Below are positions 27,302 through 35,479 of a stretch of 64,000 nt of DNA, piece after piece. Origin of the DNA: Pseudomonas sp. PB120 (GTDB taxonomy: Bacteria; Pseudomonadota; Gammaproteobacteria; Pseudomonadales; Pseudomonadaceae); contig NZ_RWIN01000040.1 of the NCBI RefSeq assembly GCF_009761815.1, positions 1 through 64,000 on the forward strand. The letters are read 5' to 3'. Positions within the stretch are counted from its first letter, which is position 1. The number at the start of each line of letters is the position of its first letter. Position numbers and translations under genes: made by a program. The notes below the pieces were generated by a model. That model saw only the letters and a list, made by a program, of their open reading frames with translations, was not told where the DNA came from and searched no databases.

Positions 27302-28458
27302 TGATCCTGCTGTTTTGGGCCATGGCCCTGGCGTTGTTCGCCGTGGCCACTGGCGTGGGTCGTCATTTCGGTTTGATTCCGATTGTCAGCCAGTTGCTGC
27401 TGGCGACGGTCGGTTTGCCGTTGTTGATGTATTTCTGGATCGAGCCCGGTTGGCAATTGAGCGGTGTGACGCTGGTGTCGCCGATCTGGCTGAAAAACCT
27501 CTACAGCTTGAGTTTCGCCCTGCTGCTCGGCTACATCCTCAGCGATGTGATTGACCTGAAACTCGACCGCCAGAGCCTGAAAATCGCCCTGCCGAGTTTC
27601 TGCATTCCGTTCACCTGCGGCCTGGTCACGGCGATCTGGCTGTTGCCGCCACAGCCATGGCTCAGTTCGCTGGCCGTCGGTTTGCTGTTCGCCATCACGG
27701 CGATTCCGGTGTTGTACCTGTACTTGCGGCACATCAATTACCCGCACGCCGCCACCCGGCGACTGGTTCAGACTGCGATCCTCATCGATCTCACCTGCTG
27801 GACGCTGTTCGCCATCGCCCAAGGGACCTTGCACCTGAGCAGCCTGCTGCTGCCATTGGCGGGCGCCTGTCTGCCCGTGCTGCTGCGGTTGCTCGGCTTG
27901 CGGCAAACGTGGCTCTACAGCCTGTGTTTCTTCGCCCTGCTGGTCGTCGCCGAACACTACAAACTCAACGCGCTGATTTTCGGCATTGGTTATGTGCTGA
28001 TCATGGCCGCGCTGAAAGCGCCGCTGGTGCTGCCGTTGCCGGCCATCTGGATGAGTCGTTTGCAGACTTACATAGCCATCCCGCTGATCCTCACGTTCGG
28101 GATCGTGCAGATCAACGTCCATAGCGCCATGGACAGCCTCAGCGGAGTGCAACTCGGCGCCCTGTTGCTGTTGCCGATTGCCAGCAAGCTGCTGGGCAAC
28201 TGGCTGGGCCTGGGTTGGGCCGGTGCTTCGTTTGAAGGCGCCAGTCGCTGGCGCGAAAGTGTCTTGCTGAACATTCGCGGCTTGAGTGAGATCGTGTTTC
28301 TCAACCTGCTGCTGCAACAACAACTCATCAGCCCGGCGCTGTACTTTGCGCTGATGCTGATGGGCCTGATCGCGACACTGCTGCCGGCACTGGCCGGCAT
28401 GCACCGCATCCCCCTGAAAGCTGCCGTCCCGGCAAGGAGCCCCCATGCCAACCGTTGA
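27298..28458 (+). CDS. CPA2-type cation/proton antiporter-like membrane protein
   Basis: A 386-residue protein with about eleven to twelve membrane helices. The C-terminal signature VLLNIRGLSEIVFLNLLLQQ followed by LISPALYFALMLMGLIATLL is characteristic of CPA2 Na+(K+)/H+ exchangers. A buried aspartate occurs in QTAILIDLTCW, in the region of the ion-binding DD/ND pair, but the second acidic residue is not evident. It lacks the RCK domain of KefB/KefC. The start overlaps the exporter stop (ATGA). It might energise or pH-balance lipid export; transport of ions is inference. Confidence 0.72.
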   Translation: MMILLFWAMALALFAVATGVGRHFGLIPIVSQLLLATVGLPLLMYFWIEPGWQLSGVTLVSPIWLKNLYSLSFALLLGYILSDVIDLKLDRQSLKIALPSFCIPFTCGLVTAIWLLPPQPWLSSLAVGLLFAITAIPVLYLYLRHINYPHAATRRLVQTAILIDLTCWTLFAIAQGTLHLSSLLLPLAGACLPVLLRLLGLRQTWLYSLCFFALLVVAEHYKLNALIFGIGYVLIMAALKAPLVLPLPAIWMSRLQTYIAIPLILTFGIVQINVHSAMDSLSGVQLGALLLLPIASKLLGNWLGLGWAGASFEGASRWRESVLLNIRGLSEIVFLNLLLQQQLISPALYFALMLMGLIATLLPALAGMHRIPLKAAVPARSPHANR

Positions 28459-29692
28459 AATGGAACGTCGCCAGGTCGTCATCATCGGCGCGGGGCCCTC
28501 GGGCGCCATCGCCGCCGCGCTGCTCAAGCGCAAGGGTCACGACGTGCTGATGATCGAGCGCCAGCATTTCCCACGGTTTTCCATCGGTGAAAGCCTGTTG
28601 GCGCACTGCCTGGATTTCGTCGAAGAAGCCGGCATGCTGGAAGCGGTGAATGCCGCCGGTTTCCAGCTGAAAACCGGCGCCGCATTCGCGTGGGGCGAGC
28701 ACTACAGCGCGTTCGATTTCGGCGATACGTTCAGCCAGGGCAAGCCGACCACGTTCCAGGTCCAGCGTGCCGATTTCGACAAGCTGCTGGCGGATCAGGC
28801 CGCCCTGCAAGGTGTGGACGTCCGCTACGGCGAAACCATCGTCAGCGTCGATGTCGACCTGGCGAAGCCGCAACTCGGCGTGCTCCGCGAGGACGGCAGC
28901 GAATACCGCATCGAAGCGGATTTCATGCTCGATGCCAGCGGTTATGGCCGGGTTCTGCCGCGCTTGCTGGACCTTGAAGCGCCGTCGAATTTTCCGCTGC
29001 GTCAGGCGGTGTTCACGCACGTCGAAGACCACATCGACAACCCGAGTTTCGACCGCACGAAGATCCTCGTCACCACCCATCCGACCCAGCGCGATATCTG
29101 GTTCTGGACCATCCCGTTCAGCAATGGCCGCTGTTCGGTGGGAGTGGTCGCAGCCGCCGAACACTTCGAAGGGCGCAGCGACAATCTCGACGACTGCCTG
29201 CGCGGTTTCATCGCGGACACTCCAAGCCTGTCCGGCGTACTGAACAACGCTGTGTGGGACACGCCAGCGCGAACCATCGGCGGCTATTCGGCAAACGTCA
29301 AAACCCTGCACGGACCGGGTTTTGCGTTGCTGGGTAACGCGGCGGAATTTCTCGACCCGGTGTTCTCTTCCGGCGTGACCATCGCCATGCGTTCCGCGAG
29401 CATGGCCGCCGCCGTGCTGCACCGCCAGTTGCAAGGCGAACGCGTCGACTGGCAAACCGAGTTCGCCGAGCCGCTCAAGCGTGGCGTCGACACCTTCCGT
29501 TGCTACGTCGAAGGCTGGTACGCCGGGACGTTTCAGGACGTGATTTACCACCCGGACAGCTCACCGGACATCCGTCGCATGATCAGTTCGATCCTCGCCG
29601 GTTATGCCTGGGACGAACGCAATCCGTTCGTCGCCGAACCCAAACGCCGGCTGCGGATGCTGTCGGAACTCTGTGCAAGGACGGCCCTATGA
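28445..29692 (+). CDS. FAD-dependent oxidoreductase, halogenase/geranylgeranyl reductase-like
   Basis: A 415-residue flavoprotein. Its dinucleotide-binding loop VVIIGAGPSGAIAAALLKRK lies at residues ~11-30, followed by HFPRFSIGESLLAHCLDF, the arrangement of the tryptophan-halogenase-like and geranylgeranyl-reductase families. The FAD-binding GD-type motif corresponds to GFALLGNAAEFLDPVFSSGV. A WFWTIPFSNG segment is present, but the WxWxIP motif of true flavin halogenases is only partly matched. It may hydroxylate or otherwise tailor the aryl head. GGAG precedes the ATG. Confidence 0.82.
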   Translation: MPTVEMERRQVVIIGAGPSGAIAAALLKRKGHDVLMIERQHFPRFSIGESLLAHCLDFVEEAGMLEAVNAAGFQLKTGAAFAWGEHYSAFDFGDTFSQGKPTTFQVQRADFDKLLADQAALQGVDVRYGETIVSVDVDLAKPQLGVLREDGSEYRIEADFMLDASGYGRVLPRLLDLEAPSNFPLRQAVFTHVEDHIDNPSFDRTKILVTTHPTQRDIWFWTIPFSNGRCSVGVVAAAEHFEGRSDNLDDCLRGFIADTPSLSGVLNNAVWDTPARTIGGYSANVKTLHGPGFALLGNAAEFLDPVFSSGVTIAMRSASMAAAVLHRQLQGERVDWQTEFAEPLKRGVDTFRCYVEGWYAGTFQDVIYHPDSSPDIRRMISSILAGYAWDERNPFVAEPKRRLRMLSELCARTAL

Positions 29693-30414
29693 GCTACCTG
29701 AGCGACAACTACGTCGAAGAAACCCGTTTCGGCTTGTGGTTCCTGCGCAGCCGCACCTGGCAGCACCACGTGCTTCGCGTGGCGATTGATGACCTGCGAG
29801 GCCTGTTCAGCGAGCCGTTGCCCAGCCATCCGGTGTTGCTGGATGCGGGGTGTGGCCAGGGCAAATCGTTCCAGTACCTGCGCCAGACCTTCGCGCCGCA
29901 GCGCTTGATCGGGGTCGACGCCGACCCGCACAGCCTGGACATGAGCGCTGAAGAATCCGCGCGCCAAGGCATGGACGTGGAGTTGATCGGTAGCGACTGC
30001 GCCACCCTGGCCGTGCCGGATGCCAGTGTCGATTTGTTGTTCTGTCACCAGACCTTCCATCATCTGGTAGAGCAGGAAAAGGCCTTGGCCGAGTTCTTCC
30101 GCGTGCTCAAGCCGGGCGGTTATCTGCTGTTCGCCGAATCCACCGAGGCTTACATTGATACGTGGGTGATTCGCTGGTTGTTCCGCCACCCGATGCACGT
30201 GCAAAAGAGTGCCGCCGGGTACCTGGAGATGATTCGTCGGCAGGGTTTTGAATTCGGGCCGCAGAATGTGTCTTATCCCTACCTGTGGTGGAGCCGCGCC
30301 AAGGATTTCGGCCTGCTCGAACGCATGGGCCTGCGCCAGCCAAAACCCTTTGGCCAGCGGGAAGAAACCCTGGTCAACGTGGTGGCGCGCAAACCGTTTG
30401 AAGGTGCCGCGTAA
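29689..30414 (+). CDS. SAM-dependent methyltransferase
   Basis: A 241-residue class I methyltransferase. Motif I is VLLDAGCGQGKSFQYLRQ and motif II lies around RLIGVDADPHSLDMS; an acidic/aromatic LLFCHQTFHHLVEQEKALAE block follows, then VLKPGGYLLFAES. It probably O- or C-methylates the aryl head group, as in several known aryl polyenes. It overlaps the flavoprotein stop by 4 bases, and its stop shares one base with the next ATG. Confidence 0.85.
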   Translation: MSYLSDNYVEETRFGLWFLRSRTWQHHVLRVAIDDLRGLFSEPLPSHPVLLDAGCGQGKSFQYLRQTFAPQRLIGVDADPHSLDMSAEESARQGMDVELIGSDCATLAVPDASVDLLFCHQTFHHLVEQEKALAEFFRVLKPGGYLLFAESTEAYIDTWVIRWLFRHPMHVQKSAAGYLEMIRRQGFEFGPQNVSYPYLWWSRAKDFGLLERMGLRQPKPFGQREETLVNVVARKPFEGAA

Positions 30415-31019
30415 TGCAAAGTGCAATTCGAACCTGTGGAAGCGAGCCTGCTCGCGATGGCGGTGTGTCAGTCAGCAAAAGTGCAGGAGGTGACGACGCC
30501 ATCGCGAGCAGGCTCGCTCCCACAAGGACTGCAAACATTTTGCGATTGTTGCTGCTGGGCTGCGCCCTGCTGCTGAGCGCCTGCGCCAGCCAGGCGCCGC
30601 TGCCGGCGCAAACCCCGACGCTGGCACTGCCGCTGCAATTGCACATTCAGCGCCTGCAAGCGGATCAGCGCCTGGACTGGGTGCTGGTGATCCAGCGTGA
30701 AGGCCCGGCCATTCGCTGGTCGATGATGGATCTGCTGGGCATTCCTCAGGCTCGCCAGAAACTCATCGATGGCCACTGGCAGGCCGACGGCTTGCTGCCA
30801 CCGAATCCCGAGGCCCGGGAGCTGTTCGCGGCGCTGCTGTTTGCAATGACGCCGAAGGACGAGTTGCCGGGCAACTATCCCGAGGCCTGGCAACATGGCG
30901 CGCAGCGCTCCTTGCCAACGCACTGGGATGTCCGTTATTCACAACCGTTGAGCTTTGAATTGAATCTGCCCAAAGGTCCGAAATACCAGGTCACGCCACT
31001 GAGCGGGGACGCACCATGA
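30414..31019 (+). CDS. DUF3261-type lipoprotein with REPIN-encoded N-terminus
   Basis: A 201-residue putative outer membrane lipoprotein of the DUF3261 kind seen in aryl polyene clusters. A hydrophobic stretch LLLLGCALLLSAC ends in the lipobox LSAC with Cys57 as the lipidated residue; the mature domain contains LDWVLVIQREGPAIRWSMMD. Residues ~8-37 come from a REPIN in frame between the coupled ATG (30414) and the hydrophobic core. The n-region is thus ~40 residues, far longer than normal. A TTG just before the core, with AAGGA ~10 bases upstream, is an alternative start that would give a normal lipoprotein signal. Confidence 0.72.
   Translation: MQSAIRTCGSEPARDGGVSVSKSAGGDDAIASRLAPTRTANILRLLLLGCALLLSACASQAPLPAQTPTLALPLQLHIQRLQADQRLDWVLVIQREGPAIRWSMMDLLGIPQARQKLIDGHWQADGLLPPNPEARELFAALLFAMTPKDELPGNYPEAWQHGAQRSLPTHWDVRYSQPLSFELNLPKGPKYQVTPLSGDAP
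30436..30525. repeat. REPIN within the DUF3261 reading frame
   Basis: Arms GTGGAAGCGAGCCTGCTCGC (30436) and GCGAGCAGGCTCGCTCCCAC (ending ~30522). The left arm carries an A in place of the usual G (GTGGAAGC against GTGGGAGC). The coding frame is uninterrupted across it. Confidence 0.88.
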
Positions 31020-32212
31020 CGGCCTACCTCAATGCCCTCGGGGTGATCTGCGCCCTGGGCCGTGACAAGCACGAAGTCGCACGCAACCTGTTTGCCGGCG
31101 ATTGCTCCGGCCTGCGCAGCGAAGCGGGCTGGGTGGCTGAACGGTCGCTGCCGGTGGCCGCAGTCCAGGGTGAGTTGGCGCCGATTCCAGCAGAACTGAA
31201 AGAACAAGGCAGTCGCAATAATCAATTGTTGCTGGAAGCCGCGCTGCAGATTCGCAACGACATCGATCAGGCCATTGCGACTTACGGCCGCGACCGCATC
31301 GGCGTGGTATTGGGCACGAGCACGTCGGGCATCGATGAAGCCAGTCGCGGGCTGGCTCATTACATCCGCGAAGGTGAGTTCCCTGCCGAGTACAACTACG
31401 AGCAGCAAGAACTCGGCGCACCGGCGAACTTTCTCGCCGACTGGCTGCAATTGAGCGGCCCGGCCTACGTGATTTCCACCGCGTGCACCTCCAGCGCCCG
31501 GGCGTTGATGAGTGCCCAGCGCCTGCTGAACCTGGGTGTGTGCGATGCCGTGCTGTGCGGTGGGGTCGACAGCCTGTGCAAACTGACCCTCAACGGCTTC
31601 TCGGCGCTGGAAGCCGTCTCGCAAGACCGCTGCAACCCGTTCTCGTTGAACCGCAACGGCATCAACATCGGCGAAGCGGCGGCGCTGTTCCTGATGAGCA
31701 AAAAAGCCAATGACGGCCAGTCCATTGCCCTGCTGGGCAGCGGCGCCAGCTCGGATGCGCACCATATTTCCGCGCCGGAACCGACCGGCCGAGGAGCCTT
31801 GCAAGCGATGCGCAAGGCGTTGAGCCGCGCGCAGCTGCAACCCGGGCAGATCAGCTACCTGAATTTGCACGGCACGGCCACGCAACACAACGACGCCATG
31901 GAAAGCCTGGCCGTCGACACGCTGTTTACCCAAGGCGTGCCGTGCTCGTCGACCAAGCCGATGACCGGCCACACCCTCGGCGCCGCCGGCGCGCTCGAAG
32001 CGGCGTTCTGCTGGTTGAGCCTGAGCGCCGACAATCAAGACCATGCGTTACCGCCCCACGTCTGGGACGGGCAACCAGATCCCGAGTTGCCCGCCTTGAA
32101 ATGGGTGACCCCGGCCGATCGTCTGGCGTCCATTGCACCTCGCTACCTGATGAGCAATTCCTTTGCCTTCGGTGGCAACAACGTCAGCCTGATTATCGGA
32201 GACGCACCATGA
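31016..32212 (+). CDS. Beta-ketoacyl-ACP synthase (ApeO-like)
   Basis: A 398-residue ketosynthase of the FabF/FabB type with a complete catalytic triad: Cys157 (STACTSSARAL), His285 (NLHGTATQHND) and His319 (MTGHTLGAAGALEA). It should condense malonyl units onto the polyene chain, probably as a partner of a second ketosynthase encoded downstream or of the chain-length-factor-like protein at the operon start. It overlaps neighbours on both sides by 4 bases. Confidence 0.88.
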   Translation: MTAYLNALGVICALGRDKHEVARNLFAGDCSGLRSEAGWVAERSLPVAAVQGELAPIPAELKEQGSRNNQLLLEAALQIRNDIDQAIATYGRDRIGVVLGTSTSGIDEASRGLAHYIREGEFPAEYNYEQQELGAPANFLADWLQLSGPAYVISTACTSSARALMSAQRLLNLGVCDAVLCGGVDSLCKLTLNGFSALEAVSQDRCNPFSLNRNGINIGEAAALFLMSKKANDGQSIALLGSGASSDAHHISAPEPTGRGALQAMRKALSRAQLQPGQISYLNLHGTATQHNDAMESLAVDTLFTQGVPCSSTKPMTGHTLGAAGALEAAFCWLSLSADNQDHALPPHVWDGQPDPELPALKWVTPADRLASIAPRYLMSNSFAFGGNNVSLIIGDAP

Positions 32213-32670
32213 TTGACTGGCCGCTCGCCGAGTTGCTGCCCCACGCTGGCGACATGATCCTCATCGAACAGATCCTGTCGTTCGATGAAGAGCAAATTCA
32301 CACCCGCCTCACCGTCAGGCCCGATGGCCTGTTCAGCCGCCCCGACGGCAGCCTGCCGGCCTGGGTCGGTATCGAACTGATGGCCCAGAGTGTCGCTGCA
32401 TTCGCCGGCTGCCATGCGCGCCAACGGGGCGATGCCGTGGAGCTGGGCTTCCTGCTCGGCAGCCGCAAATTCGAATGCAACGTCGAGCATTTCCCCGCCG
32501 GCACCGAGCTGACCATCCACGGCACGCGCTCGCTGGAAGACGACAACGGCATGGGCGTGTTCGAATGCCACATCAACGCCCCCGGCATTCACGCGACCGC
32601 TCGTCTGAACGTGTTCCGTCCGCCTCAGGCTGCTCAATATCTTCATGAACCCGAAGGAGTCCAGTCATGA
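32209..32670 (+). CDS. Hotdog 3-hydroxyacyl-ACP dehydratase (ApeP-like)
   Basis: A 153-residue hotdog protein starting MIDWPLAELLPHAGDMILIE, with the substrate-helix region GIELMAQSVAAFAGCHARQR and LGFLLGSRKFECNVEHFPAG. This fits the ApeP family, which together with the ApeI-type hotdog dehydrates the 3-hydroxyacyl chain in aryl polyene synthesis. Here the ApeI-like partner is the C-terminal domain of the fused ligase encoded upstream. Confidence 0.85.
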   Translation: MIDWPLAELLPHAGDMILIEQILSFDEEQIHTRLTVRPDGLFSRPDGSLPAWVGIELMAQSVAAFAGCHARQRGDAVELGFLLGSRKFECNVEHFPAGTELTIHGTRSLEDDNGMGVFECHINAPGIHATARLNVFRPPQAAQYLHEPEGVQS

Positions 32671-33395
32671 CTGAATCCGTACTGGTCACCGGTTCCAGCC
32701 GCGGCATCGGTCGCGCCATCGCGTTGCGCCTGGCCCAGGCCGGGCATGACATCGTGCTGCATTGCCGCAGCGGTCTGGCGGAGGCCGTCGCGGTGAAGGC
32801 CGAGGTCGAAGCCTTGGGCCGCAACGCGCGCGTCCTGCAATTCGACGTTTCCGACCGCGCCAGCTGCAAAGCCATTCTCGAAGCCGACGTGGAAGCACAC
32901 GGCGCCTATTACGGCGTGGTGTTGAACGCCGGCCTGACGCGTGACGGTGCTTTTCCGGCCCTGAGCGAGGATGATTGGGATGTCGTGATGCGCACCAACC
33001 TCGACGGTTTCTACAACGTGCTGCATCCGGTGATGATGCCGATGATTCGTCGGCGCGCAGCGGGGCGAATTGTGTGCATCACTTCGGTTTCCGGTTTGAT
33101 CGGGAACCGTGGCCAGGTTAATTACAGCGCTTCCAAGGCCGGTTTGATTGGCGCCGCGAAGGCGCTGGCCATCGAGTTGGGCAAGCGCAAAATTACCGTC
33201 AACTGTGTCGCACCCGGCCTGATCGACACAGCCATGCTCGACGAAAACGTGCCGGTGGAAGAACTGATGAAAATGATCCCCGCACAACGCATGGGCACCC
33301 CGGAAGAGGTGGCTGGCGCGGTGAATTTCCTGATGTCGGCGGAAGCGTCGTACATCACCCGGCAGGTTCTGGCCGTCAACGGAGGCCTGTGCTGA
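32667..33395 (+). CDS. 3-oxoacyl-ACP reductase, SDR family (ApeQ-like)
   Basis: A 242-residue short-chain dehydrogenase. NADPH-binding loop TGSSRGIGRAIALRLA, then VLNAGLTRDG, the catalytic serine in ITSVSGLIGN, and the Y-x3-K motif NYSASKAGLIGAAKAL. It reduces the beta-keto group during each elongation round. FabG-like length and order. It is coupled to both flanking genes. Confidence 0.9.
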   Translation: MTESVLVTGSSRGIGRAIALRLAQAGHDIVLHCRSGLAEAVAVKAEVEALGRNARVLQFDVSDRASCKAILEADVEAHGAYYGVVLNAGLTRDGAFPALSEDDWDVVMRTNLDGFYNVLHPVMMPMIRRRAAGRIVCITSVSGLIGNRGQVNYSASKAGLIGAAKALAIELGKRKITVNCVAPGLIDTAMLDENVPVEELMKMIPAQRMGTPEEVAGAVNFLMSAEASYITRQVLAVNGGLC

Positions 33396-34621
33396 TGAAG
33401 CGCGTCGTCGTCACCGGCATGGCCGGCATCACTTCACTTGGCAGCGATTGGGCAACCATCGCCGGCAACTTCGCAGCCAACCGCAGCGGCATCCGCCGGA
33501 TGGACGAGTGGGATCGTTTTACCGAACTCAACACGCGCCTGGCCGGGCCCATCGATGATTTCAAAGTGCCGAGCCACTGGACCCGCAAGCAACTGCGCAG
33601 CATGGGGCGGGTTTCGCGCCTGGCCGTTGGTGCGGCGGAGCAGGCTTTGGCCGACGCTGGTTTGTTGGGTGATCCGTCGATCAAGGACGGGCGCATGGGT
33701 GTTGCGTGCGGCTCATCGACCGGCAGCACCGACGAGATCAAGGCATTCGGCAACATGCTGCTCAACTCGGTCGCCGAAGGCCTGAACGCCAACTCCTACG
33801 TGCGCATGATGCCCCACACCACGGCGGCGAATATCAGCATTTTCTTCGGCCTGACGGGCCGGCTGATCCCGACTTCCAGCGCCTGCACCAGCGGCAGCCA
33901 GGGCATTGGCTATGCCTACGAAGCCATCAAGTTCGGCCGCTTGCCCTTGATGCTCGCTGGCGGTGCCGAAGAACTGTGCCCGACCGAGGCCATGGTCTTC
34001 GACGCGCTCTACGCCACCAGCCTGAAAAACGACGCACCGCAAACCACCCCGCGCCCGTATGACAAGGGCCGCGATGGCCTGGTGATCGGCGAAGGCGGCG
34101 GCATGCTGGTCCTCGAAGAACTCGAGCACGCCCTGGCGCGCGGCGCTCGCATCCATGCCGAACTCGTCGGTTTCGGCAGCAACGCCGACGGCCAGCACAC
34201 CACCCGTCCCGAGCAGGTCACCATGCGCCGGGCGATGGAACTGGCGCTGGAAGACGCCGGCTTGCAGCCGTCAGACATCGGTTACGTCAACGGCCACGGC
34301 ACCGCGACCGAACAAGGCGACGTTGCCGAAACACTGGCGACCAGCAGCCTGTTCGGCGAGCACATGCCGATCAGTTCGCAGAAAAGCTTCCTCGGCCACA
34401 CCCTCGGCGCCTGCGGCGCGCTGGAGTCCTGGTTCAGCATCGAAATGATGAACCGCGACCTCTACGCCCACACCTTCAACCTCGACGAAGTCGACCCGCA
34501 TTGCGGCAAGCTCGACTACCTGCGCGGCGAGTTTCGGCAGATGAGCAATCAGTACGTGATGAACAACAACTTCGCGTTTGGCGGGGTGAATACATCGCTG
34601 ATCTTTAAGCGCTGGTCGTAA
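33395..34621 (+). CDS. Beta-ketoacyl-ACP synthase (ApeR-like)
   Basis: A 408-residue ketosynthase with Cys164 (SSACTSGSQGIGYAYE), His301 (NGHGTATEQGD) and His335 (LGHTLGACGALESW). It is the second full-triad condensing enzyme of the operon and the last gene. The ATG at 33395 shares a base with the upstream TGA and has GGAGG 9 bases before it; a GTG two codons earlier is too close to that site. No T-tract terminator follows, only a REPIN. Confidence 0.88.
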   Translation: MKRVVVTGMAGITSLGSDWATIAGNFAANRSGIRRMDEWDRFTELNTRLAGPIDDFKVPSHWTRKQLRSMGRVSRLAVGAAEQALADAGLLGDPSIKDGRMGVACGSSTGSTDEIKAFGNMLLNSVAEGLNANSYVRMMPHTTAANISIFFGLTGRLIPTSSACTSGSQGIGYAYEAIKFGRLPLMLAGGAEELCPTEAMVFDALYATSLKNDAPQTTPRPYDKGRDGLVIGEGGGMLVLEELEHALARGARIHAELVGFGSNADGQHTTRPEQVTMRRAMELALEDAGLQPSDIGYVNGHGTATEQGDVAETLATSSLFGEHMPISSQKSFLGHTLGACGALESWFSIEMMNRDLYAHTFNLDEVDPHCGKLDYLRGEFRQMSNQYVMNNNFAFGGVNTSLIFKRWS

Positions 34622-34628
34622 TCGTAAT

Positions 34629-34742
34629 GTAGGAGCGAGCTAGCTCCGGGCGGCGTTCCGACGATGGACGTCAACGGTAACGCGGGTTGCCTGCATGAAC
34701 GCGTTGCCCGGACGTTTTTCGCGAGCAAGCTCGCTCCTACAA
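34629..34742. repeat. REPIN after the aryl polyene operon
   Basis: Left arm GTAGGAGCGAGCTAGCTCCG is degenerate; right arm TCGCGAGCAAGCTCGCTCCT ends at ~34740. It sits between the operon end and the convergent DUF6124 gene and may act as the operon's transcript boundary. Confidence 0.8.
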
Positions 34743-34746
34743 GGAC

Positions 34747-34995
34747 TTACGGTGGATCTAGATTATCCAGCACCCGATTCACCGCCAGCTCTCCGAGCAT
34801 GATCGACTGCTGAATCCCCAACAATGCATGCCCCTGCGGCCCGTTCAAATCTCTGGCGAAATCACTCGCCATGACCTTCGCCGAAGCCAGGGATACGCAG
34901 GCGTATTCCAGCAGGGTGTGGTTGTCGATGTCGGGGGCGATGAGGAAGATCGGGCTGGTGTGGCAGGGCGCATCTGGGTTTGGCGTATGGGTCAT
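34747..34995 (-). CDS. DUF6124/DUF3077-type small protein
   Basis: An 82-residue protein of the small Pseudomonas-specific family annotated DUF3077 or DUF6124. It has a Pro-rich start (MTHTPNPDAPCHTSPIFLIA), then DIDNHTLLEYACVSLASAKV and a GPQGHALLGIQQSIMLGELA helix. The function is unknown, and I see no signal peptide, membrane segment or catalytic motif. The start is preceded by AGGAAGC at suitable distance. Upstream lies a long structured leader, described separately. Confidence 0.8.
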   Translation of the reverse strand: MTHTPNPDAPCHTSPIFLIAPDIDNHTLLEYACVSLASAKVMASDFARDLNGPQGHALLGIQQSIMLGELAVNRVLDNLDPP

Positions 34996-35033
34996 GATTC
35001 AGCTTCCTGAAAGAAGGGTGGCAGCCGTACGCA

Positions 35034-35190
35034 GGTTAGTAGACCGGACGAAGCGCAAACCGGCGCACCCGAAGGTGCCCTGCGCACAGCTACCGTCAAG
35101 GGCAGGTATGGACACATACCTGCCTATCAGGAGCGCAAATGCGCTTTACTTCGATACGGGCTACTAAACCCGATCACTGACAATCAGTGA
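35034..35190 (-). ncRNA. Candidate structured RNA leader upstream of the DUF6124 gene
   Basis: Several perfect hairpins in a row, read here on the minus strand. TCACTGA-TTG-TCAGTGA (35174-35190). An outer pair TTTAGTAG/CTACTAA (35161-35168 with 35036-35042) that would close a ~130-nt domain. AGCGCA/TGCGCT (35132-35145). A 10-bp stem GGCAGGTATG-TGTC-CATACCTGCC (35101-35124). A GCACC-TTCG-GGTGC stem near 35070-35085 with a C(UUCG)G tetraloop, which supports transcription of this strand. The domain ends ~40 bases before the DUF6124 start codon. I do not recognise it as a known RNA family; riboswitch, thermometer or autoregulatory leader are possibilities. Confidence 0.5.
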
Positions 35191-35371
35191 CCCGATTCAA
35201 GTTAGCGATGCCCCTCCAAGCGCACAAGCCGGCGGATTCTGGGTTAGTTGTAGGCAATGCCGCAAGGAGCTGTAGCCTGCCGGAAGCACTTCAGAAAAGT
35301 CCCACAAACAGTGGCGAAGCTTCTGATCTTGTAGGCGCGGGCTGCCTGAAAAACCGCGGCGTTCTTTAGCC
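35191..35371. other. Non-coding stretch upstream of the structured leader
   Basis: Together with the leader and the REPIN this makes a 484-base gap without a convincing gene. It contains no clear open frame with a ribosome binding site. It may be the upstream part of the DUF6124 transcript or its promoter; I could not locate convincing -35/-10 boxes. Confidence 0.4.
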
Positions 35372-35466
35372 CATCGCGAGCAGGCTCGCTCCTACAGTGG
35401 ATCGGTGGTGGAACAACAATCTTGTTCAAACCGCAAACCCCTGTGGGAGTGAGCCTGCTCGCGATT
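35372..35466. repeat. REPIN
   Basis: Arms GCGAGCAGGCTCGCTCCTAC (near 35375) and GTGGGAGTGAGCCTGCTCGC (near 35443; one T in place of C). It lies just past the stop codon of the leftward LysR gene. Confidence 0.85.
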
Positions 35467-35479
35467 GACTGCGCAGCAG

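Noticed and set aside
28445..29692. True flavin-dependent tryptophan halogenase
   Set aside because: The fold signature fits, but the WxWxIP motif is only partly present (WFWTIP) and no flavin reductase is nearby, so I call it a general flavoprotein.
35187..35369. 60-codon open frame in the gap upstream of the DUF6124 gene
   Set aside because: No ribosome binding site, no resemblance to a family, and it crosses part of the structured leader.
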